Source: Enoplolaimus lenunculus (lineage: Eukaryota; Nematoda; Enoplea; Enoplida; Thoracostomopsidae). From it: a DNA stretch of 64,000 nucleotides. The notes beneath the pieces were generated by a model. The model was not told the origin of the DNA, did no database searches, and was given only the letters and a program-made list of their open reading frames with translations. Shown piece after piece: positions 19,601-28,600 of this stretch (position 1 is its first letter; each line of letters begins with the position of its first letter). The stretch spans positions 1 to 64,000 of the forward strand of contig JASANG010002531.1 in NCBI GenBank assembly GCA_030248215.1, in the 5' to 3' direction. Made by a program: the position numbers and the translations under genes.

Positions 19601-22600
19601 CAATGTTCGACAGGTTGTGCTAGATATATATAAAGGTAGTACCTTGGAGATGTGTGTTGTTGGTTCGGCGTTTTTATGGTAAAAATAAAGTGTTGTATTC
19701 GCTATTGTGGTTTTTCGGACAATGTTCGACATGGTCCTTCGGACCGGATTCGAACCTCGCTCTTCGTCTTAGTTTCTGTCTGAATCAGACAGTTTTGCCA
19801 ATAATAAGTGGAATTGGCACAGAGCTAATGTCTTTTGTTTCCTAATCCAGACTGCTACGATTAGTGTTTTTATAATACAAGCTCGCTTTTAATAATCTGT
19901 CTGAGTCAGACAGTACTGTTGCTAACCGATTTTGATTTGTCAAACTTGACATAACCAAACTATGACTGACGTAAAGCAAAGAGGCGGTGTGAGGGCCGTT
20001 GTTAAACGTGAAATAGACAAAGTGAATGGGCTTTTAGCTGGTGATTTGTCTTTGCACCTAACTGAAGCTAAGGTTTCGTTGGCAAAACTAACGAGTTACA
20101 AAGAGCGTTTAGAAGCTCTTGATAACAAAATTGTGAATTCTTTTGATCCACAAACCCAAGAAAAGGCCCTAACAGTAGAAATAGAGCAGACTGCAATGTA
20201 CAATGATGAGTTAATTGAAGTAATTGCGAATCTTTCTATCGAAGTGGCTACTGCAGAATCTGCAGTTCCATCGAACTTGAACCAATCTGCAAGTGGCACT
20301 TCCTTAGAACAACCGAACAGTTTCAAGAGGCAACAGCTGCGTTTGCCTAAGTTGGAGATAAGCCAATTTGACGGCAATCCGCTTTCGTGGCAAAGTTTTT
20401 GGGATTCGTTTGAAAGCGCAATTCACAAGAATGAATCTTTGTCAAACATTGATCGTTTCAACTATTTGAAAGGTTTTTTGTCGGGGGAGGCTGCTCGTGT
20501 CATTGATGGGTACAGGTTGACTTCGGCAAATTACACTGTGGCAGTAGAGATGTTGACCGAGAGATTCGGTAACAAGCAACGCGCTATTTTTGCACACATC
20601 GAAGCACTTTTGGCAATACCAGAGTCGACGCATCAGATCGAGAAGTTGCAGCGTACGTCAGACGATTGTGAGAAACATATTCGTTCACTTGTCGCTCTTG
20701 GTGTTTCAGAAGATACTTTCGGTCAATTTTTCGCTCCAATTATGCTGTCCAAACTGCCTCAGTTTGTGAAAATTGAACTTTATCGTAAGAACGGTAACAA
20801 TGATTGGTCTTTAGATAATATTCGAGCTTGGCTGAAGGACGAAATCCACGCAAGAGAGATGGGACAATCTACAGCTGCGAAAGAAAGTACGTCTTCAAAG
20901 GTTGAAAATCATAGAGCAAAACCGAAGTATAGCACAGCTTCAGCGCTAGTTTCAAACGTTGTGTCTAAGAAGAGATGCACTTATTGTGGTGAGAACCATT
21001 TCAGCGATACTTGTGCCAAAGTTTCTACCGTCACTGCACGGAGATCGTTTTGTCAGGAACACAATCGTTGTTTCAGCTGCCTTGGTTCCGGTCATGGTGC
21101 CAAGAGGTGTTCCCGTCGTCAATCGTGTTTTTATTGTCAAAAGGTCGGTCATCATAGAAGCTTGTGCGTGACGAAATTTGGCCGTCCGGCTTCAAGCGCG
21201 TCGGCAGAACCTTCTCGGAATTCGAGAAGTCATGCAATTTCAGAATTAAGTCAAGGGTCTATAAATCAGGCGACTGTGGATCACTCTGTTTCAACTGCTA
21301 CTGTGACACCAGCGGTGTCAACATGTTCCGTTCTTCAAACAGCTCTTGTGACAGTGGTAAATACTGACACTCAAACATCTGCGCCAGCTCGACTCTTTTT
21401 CGATTCGGGTGCATCTTGCACTTTCATCACCGAAGCTAAGCAGCAACAGCTCGGTTTACCTGTTCTTCGAAGTGAATACGTTTCAGTGGCCGGATTTCAA
21501 TGTACCAAACGAAAGAATCGGAAGTACAACGTCGTACAAATAGCGGTCAACTGCCGACAGAATAAACAGCGTGTTCTGAATTGTCGGGTAGTGCCAACAA
21601 TCACCTGCCCAATTCAGAAGCTCCCTCTTGATCTATCACGATATCCGGAAGCAGCAAACTTACCGTTGGCTGAGCCGATTATCACAAACCCTGAGTTTGT
21701 CGAGGTTGACATACTGGTCGGGGTGGACCACTATTATGAATTCATGAAGCCGCATTGGATTCAATGTCCAAGTGGACCGAACCTTCTGGAATCAGAAGTT
21801 GGATATATTGCAAGTGGTCGAGTTCAAACTAGTTTTCGCGGTCCTGAGACAATTGCTGTAATGTTGCTTACTGAAGATAAATCCGCAGCACAGATCGAAC
21901 GGTATTGGGAACTTGAAGAAATTGGATTGAAAGACAAGTCTCCCTGCGTTTCTGACGATGACGCTGCGATCGATAGCTTCAACAAAACTATCGAGTTCGA
22001 AGAAGGTCGTTACCAAGTTCAGTGGCCTTGGAAGTCACCGAATCCTGATCTTCCAACCAATTACAACGCCGAGTCGTACAGGATGAAAAGCTGGCGGACG
22101 CCTATGAAAAAACGTTTGCACAACAAAAGCAAATGGGAATAATTGAAGAAGCTCCAAAGGATCCTGACAGTTCAATGGTGTACTACATACCTCACCATCC
22201 TGTGTTGACACCACATAAAGATACAACTAAAGTCCGAATAGTTTATGATGCATCTTCGAAATGTGGTAGAGACGATGCAAGCCTTAATGATTGCCTCCAT
22301 AGAGGCCCAGTTTTTCTCGAAGATCTGTGTGGTATTCTGGTTCGATTTCGGTTGAAAAAGGTGGCAATCGTTAGTGACATCGAAAAGGCGTTCCATGGAA
22401 TCGGTCTACAAAAATCACAACGGGACGTCACGCGGTTTCTGTGGGTTCGCAATACTAGTAAACCACCAGTTGGTGACAATTTGATCGTGTATCGCTTTAA
22501 GAGGGTTCCTTTCGGAGTTGTGTCGAGCCCGTTCCTATTAGGCGCGACTATTACACATCATTTGCAAAAGATAGGAAGCGATATAGCTTATGCTATTTTG

Positions 22601-25600
22601 AACAGTCTGTACGTCGATAACGTGATCATCAGTGTGAACAACGCAGACGAAGCTCTGACGTTTTACGAAAAAGCCAAACAGCTTTTCAACTCTGCATCGT
22701 TAAATCTCCGCGACTGGTCTAGCAACGATAGCTCTGTCCAAGCAAAAATACCGGTCGTTGATCAGTGCAATAGTGCTAAGCCAAAGGTCCTCGGTTTAGA
22801 TTGGAACGTAAAAACGGATAGACTCAGTTGTCCCACCGTTCGCATTGAAACATCGACCACTACAGCTGTAACAAAGCGTCATGTTTTGCGAACACTTTCT
22901 CGTATTTTCGACCCATGTGGGTTGCTTTCGCCAGTAACGGTCGTTGGGAAAATGATAGTTCAGGATTTGTGGAAGCTGAACCTCGGCTGGGATGATCCAC
23001 TTCCTGACCACGCCAAACTTCGCTGGAACAAAATCATTCCTGAGCTGAATAGTATATCGGAATTCGATATACCTCGTTACGTTGGGTTTGATGTTACTGC
23101 TGGTTGTCAACTCCATGCTTTCTGTGATGCGTCAACTCGTTCATATGCCGCAGCAATATATATTCGTAGCATAAACCCACCGGTGAAAACCTGTCTAATA
23201 TTTGCTAAAACTAGATTAGCGCCAATTAAACAAACTTTGACAATTCCAAGATTAGAACTCATTGCGGTGTGTATAGGGGTTAGACTGATCGCGTTCATTG
23301 AAGAGAAAATTGGTGTTCCGGTGCATGATAAGTTTCTGTGGACTGATTCACAATGCACTCTGCACTGGTTGAACCGGGATCATGTCTCCACACCTTTTGT
23401 CGAAAATCGCTTGAAAATTATTCGCCAACATAGACATATTCACTTTCGTCACATCAATTCCAGCAGTAATCCGGCAGAACTTCCAACACGTGGTACCACA
23501 CTGAAGCATTTGATTACGAACACTCAGTGGTGGGAAGGTCCGGCTTGGTTGATGTATGACGAAAATCATTGGCCAAATGTATCTAGTGTACAAGCTCAGT
23601 ATAATTCGTCTGAATCAGGCGATCATATAAAATGTGATGCTGTGTTATTAGCCGAATCGCATGACCCATGCCTAAAAATTACCGACTACTCAGGCCTAGT
23701 TCGGCTACTTCGAGTGACAGCTTGGGTTCGGAGATTCGTCGACCTTTGTCGAAAGAAACGGTTTGTAGACCGAGCTTCTCTACAACATTTTGAAATTAGC
23801 AAAGCCACTAAATACTGGATTCTACAAACGCAACAAAATGTGTTTGCTGATTTTTTGCATGATGCTCGGAAGAACAAAAAACGGGATTTATTTCAACAAT
23901 TACGGGTATTCGAAGATTCGGATAGTATTCTCCGATGTGGGGGTCGCATCGCAAACGCTAACTTGCCATATAACTCTCTTTATCCGATCTTGCTCCCAAA
24001 CCATCACCATTTTACCAAGTTATTAATCGAAGACATTCACAAACGTAAGCATCATGCCGGTGTTGGCATTGTTCTGGCCGCACTACGACAGAAATATTGG
24101 ATTGTTAGTGGTCGAAGTGCCGTTCGCAAGGTAATAAAGTCTTGTCGTAAATGCAATCGGATAGAAGGAGGTCCCTTTTCCTTGCTTGAACCGCCTCCGC
24201 TACCCAGTAGCAGAGTCTCGTGCACATACCCTTTCCAGCATACCGGGGTGGATCATTTTGGACCTTTGTATGTGAAGACCGAAAGCGGGCCGAGTAAAGT
24301 ATGGGGTTGCTTATTCACATGCATGACGTTTAGGGCGATTCATCTCGAGCTAGTGCAATCGTTGACTGTCGAAGATTTTTTGTTATGTTTTCGCCGATTC
24401 TGTGCTCAACACAGCGTCCCTAATTTGATGGTTTCTGACAATTCCAAAACGTTTCGTTCCGCAAGCCGGCAGTTGGATTCTGAAACCGGTGTGTTGTCGT
24501 CTGACACAGACGATTTGCAAAATCAAACGGCGAATTTTGGTGTCGAGTGGAAGTTTGTAGTTGCGTATGCCCCCTGGATGGGAGGGTTTTACGAACGGTT
24601 GATCGGCGTAGTCAAATCGTGCTTAAAACGGTCGTTGTCGTCAACCTGTTTTTCGGAACAGGAACTTCGAACGATCTTCGCTGAAGTTTCTGCTGTCGTA
24701 AACTCTCGTCCTTTGATGTATCTCGAGGATGACATCACGTGTCGACCGCTACGTCCAATAGACTTCATTTCGCCGTGGAAAAAAGAGTACATTCCTTGTC
24801 CCGGGTATGAAGAGCACGACAACTCATCGGTCGATTCGATTAAGCTTCAAGTCAAGTGGCGACAATTAGAGAAGTTTTTTCACACTTTTTGGCAGTCGTG
24901 GAAGAGGCAGTATCTCGTGAGCCTAAGAGAACGCGAAGGACGCCAGAAAACATCCGACAAAAACGGTCTTATGCCAAAAATTGGAACGGTTGTTCTGATA
25001 AAAAACAATTTGCCCAGATGTAATTGGAACATGGGCCGTATTCAAGAGCTTCACAAAAGTCAGGATGGTAAAGTACGTTCTGCTACCCTTAGGCTTCCAT
25101 CGGGTAAAACAGCGACCAGACCAGTCAAATTGCTTTATCCGCTCGAAGTCGACGAGAGCTCAGAATTCCAGGTGCGGCAGACCCTCACCGAGAAAATTAA
25201 TAATAGTCCAGCTAGGGAGCCTTCTACGCGATCAGCCGCTAAAGCTGCTCAGACGAAAATTTCGCGGCTCTTGCATGAAGACAGTGACAATGACGGTATC
25301 TAACAGTCGAGTTTCGTATAAAATGTGTGTTCTACTTGAATACAGTAGTTCAATTTGTTTGTTTCAATTTGATCCCACAATTTTATTTTCATTTGAATCG
25401 TACACATTTCAGCTTTTAGCTAACATTACTATCATGAGTCACGAAATTTTTATTAACTCGTCACATCCTCTTTCGAGGTTCTATGTGTTTTCATCTCTCC
25501 GAATCGGAGAGTATCAATTTACATCGATCGAACAGGCTAAGTGGTTTTGTTCACTTATTCAAAATAATAATTCGGATGCTGCACATCAACTTCGTGAACA

Positions 25601-28600
25601 TCCACTTCTTCGTCGGGAGCCCATACAGTGTAAAACATGGGTAGAATCAAATCATCATTATCCAGAAGCGCAATGGATTATTGCTTCAAAACAAATATAT
25701 AAAGATATTTTGTTTGACCAATTGCAGCAACCTGACAGTGAATTCCGCCGTGCTTTTATTGACGAAATCGTAGACCTGGATGGCTTTCGACCAGAGTTCG
25801 TCGTTTGCAGTGGGACTCATGAACTCGTATATTCTTGCGGTGCACGTGAGCGGAACATCGAACAGCTATCGGTCCGGCCTGGGTTCAACATCTATGGCGA
25901 AATTTTGACTGAACTTTTCGAGACTTTAACGTCGGTAACTTCGCCTCGATGGGGTGTTGAGCTCCTTACTAGTGAACCGATGTCAATGGAATTGCGTACA
26001 TGGGCTTTTCCAAAATCGGTCTTGCTAATCTCGGACTCGTTTTGTCGGATCGTGAACCACATTGAGTGTGGCACTGTTCAATCAATATCAGGTGGTATGT
26101 TTTCTGATATAGTTGAAGCAAGTCGTTTTCATCGAATCGATGAATTCGGCATTATAATCATCCATGGTGGGGTAAACGTGTCGAAGCGATCTGACTTAAT
26201 TCGTCGAATTGAAATTTTAATGCTGAAGGAACGTTTATTGGAGATGATTTCTACTGTGACCCCGCCACTGGTGCTAGTGAGTGGAGTTGTCCCGGTACCT
26301 GGTTCTAGAAATGTGTCGGCTTACAACGAAGAAATAGCACGGGAGTTAAGAGACACTCCGATATATTTTGTCAACTGGTCAGAAGAAGACACTTTCATGG
26401 AAGAAAGCGGGACATTTAATCCGCGATATCTTCAAAATAATGACCCACGATTTAATGATGGGTTCCACCTGGGTCCGACAGGATTCCGGGTCATGTGGTC
26501 TCGGTGGTGTCGCGAACTCTCAGAATTGCGGCTAATTTCGTACAGTCTAACATCGACACCGTATATGCGTCGAAGACGTCCCCTTAAGGGTCGTGGGGTC
26601 TAAAGGGTCGCTGGGAGTGTCAGAAACCGATGTTTTCGATGAATATGCAAATTACAGTGACATTCAGCTTGTATAGCTAGCTTTTGACATTGAAAGAGAC
26701 GGTTGTGCTAGATATATATAAAGGTAGTACCTTGGAGATGTGTGTTGTTGGTTCGGCGTTTTTATGGTAAAAATAAAGTGTTGTATTCGCTATTGTGGTT
26801 TTTCGGACAATGTTCGACACAGAGTGAGTTAAAGTTTACTGTTATTAACTTAGAGAAATAACTAACTTTCCGTCTGTACATATATGGTATATATACCTTT
26901 GACTGCAAAATATTTCGCCAGCAGGTGAAATGCGTAAAAACGAATTGTGCGTCGTCGCTGAATGAAATGATGCTCGTTTTTCGTTCGGGAAAAAAGTGTC
27001 CGGTTTCCAAATTTGACTCAACAACTCAACTCCGACGGTAATGTCGCGTGAACTGTTATCGTTTGAAAACGCCAACCGTTCGTCGATCCACATTTGACGC
27101 AAGTAAAAATCAACGGTGAAATCCTGGAAAAATTCAAATTTCAATGGAAAAAATTGACTCGAATTTCATTTTTATAAAATTATTCGACTACGGTTATTTA
27201 CGTGAGAACATTGTCCTATGATATCGATTAGGACTTGTTCAGTGTCCACTAAAGTATCTGCTGAATCGCAAGCCTAAACGTAAGCCTAAACGTAAGCCTA
27301 AGCCTAAGCCAGGCTTAAGTTTGAGTCTAAGTACACAGGCGCAGCCAGCGGTTGAGCTAGGATGCAATCGACATCGTTTCCGTTTGACAAAACAATTCAG
27401 CGAAAATTTCCTATGTAGATTACCTCTAGTAGTAAGTTGCTCTCTGTAAATTTCCATGTTTCAACCCCCGTAAGCACATGTATGTTTATGAATTCGGCAG
27501 TGCCGCCGAAGCACCGATTACGTAATTTCTGGTTCGGCCAGTCTCTACATTCCCCCGTCTTTCTGTGTCCCATCGGACAGCTCACTCACTGCAAAACATG
27601 GTGAGTCAAGTTCACTCTTTCCGGAATAGGCTTTTCCGGACTACACAAACTGAGTCTAATTCGACTCTGCCAGAGTCAAATTCGAATAACTGAGTGACTC
27701 ACCGAGTCGAATTTGACTCTGGTGGAGTTGAATTTTGACTCAGTTCGTGTAGCTTGAAAAAGCCTATTTTAAGAGAGTAAATTTGACTCACCATTTTTGC
27801 AATGTATAATACCGTGGGCCACAGTATTGATTACCACATTGGTAGAAGGTAACCAAAAGGGAAAATTAGAGTCGTATTACCAAATGTGTGTAGCCTATTA
27901 CCGGTTAGTAACCGATTTTTTTAAAATAAGCAAAATTTTTAAATTACCGCAAATATGCAACTATTAGTTATTAATAATAAAAAATTTTCAAATTTAACTA
28001 AGAATCTTTGAACTTACCATTTCAGTTTCAGACACAGCGCTTATACTGGACACGTGCATTGTTACTTTAACGTTGACTGGTTCAGCTGAAATAATTATAA
28101 TTTTATTAATGAAAATTGAATAATTGTTAAAATTGTGCAATAGTTTTAAAATCTAAATTAAATCTCGGCGCATAGAGTTCCGCATTTAAAGAAAAGTTAA
28201 TTTTAATTTGCTCATTACAGCCGAATTAGGGTTGCGCTATATTTGTCATAAGGCGACGCAAGTCAAAATCTTTTGCTAACGAATTGATATGCGATATGGC
28301 ACCGGACGTCATCAAAAGTATAGCGCCACATCTGAACTTGCAAGAAAGCTCAACTCCGTATGGATGAGATATATTAGCTTAACTAATTAATGTTATATAA
28401 TTAGAAAATTTGCATACAGATTTTTAACATTCACTAGCACTTTTGAGCTTTGCGCAAAGTTAGACGACTAGTGTATTCATTATTACTGTAATGACCCGAA
28501 TAAGAGGAGGGACTGATAATTATTTGGCATCCTCAGAGAGGACCCCCTTGTTATTCAGTTACGGACTGTTATTTATTTAAACTCGCTCTCCGCCGCCCTT

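Larger units (their letters stand above)
19531..26819 (+). mobile_element. BEL/Pao LTR retrotransposon with extra NADAR-SGNH frame
   Basis: An LTR element of the BEL/Pao group, inserted in the channel intron and opposite in orientation to the gene. In order: 5' LTR, tRNA primer site, leader, gag with zinc knuckles, A17-type aspartic protease, reverse transcriptase, RNase H, integrase, a third frame with no envelope features, and the 3' LTR. The LTRs are identical apart from one short block, so the insertion is young. It looks whole or nearly whole, with at most about one break. The 5-6 bp flanks (CACAAC and CAGAG) do not match, so the usual short target duplication is absent. Confidence 0.95.

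Noticed and set aside
20096-24822. Minus-strand frames inside the BEL element
   Set aside because: Antisense shadows of gag and pol.
25065-25433. Upstream extension of the third BEL frame
   Set aside because: It overlaps the pol C-terminus in another frame and has no domain. The ATG after the likely acceptor is a better start.
25434-26603. Third BEL frame as an envelope protein
   Set aside because: No signal peptide, transmembrane anchor, cleavage site or glycosylation pattern. The motifs fit NADAR and SGNH enzymes instead.
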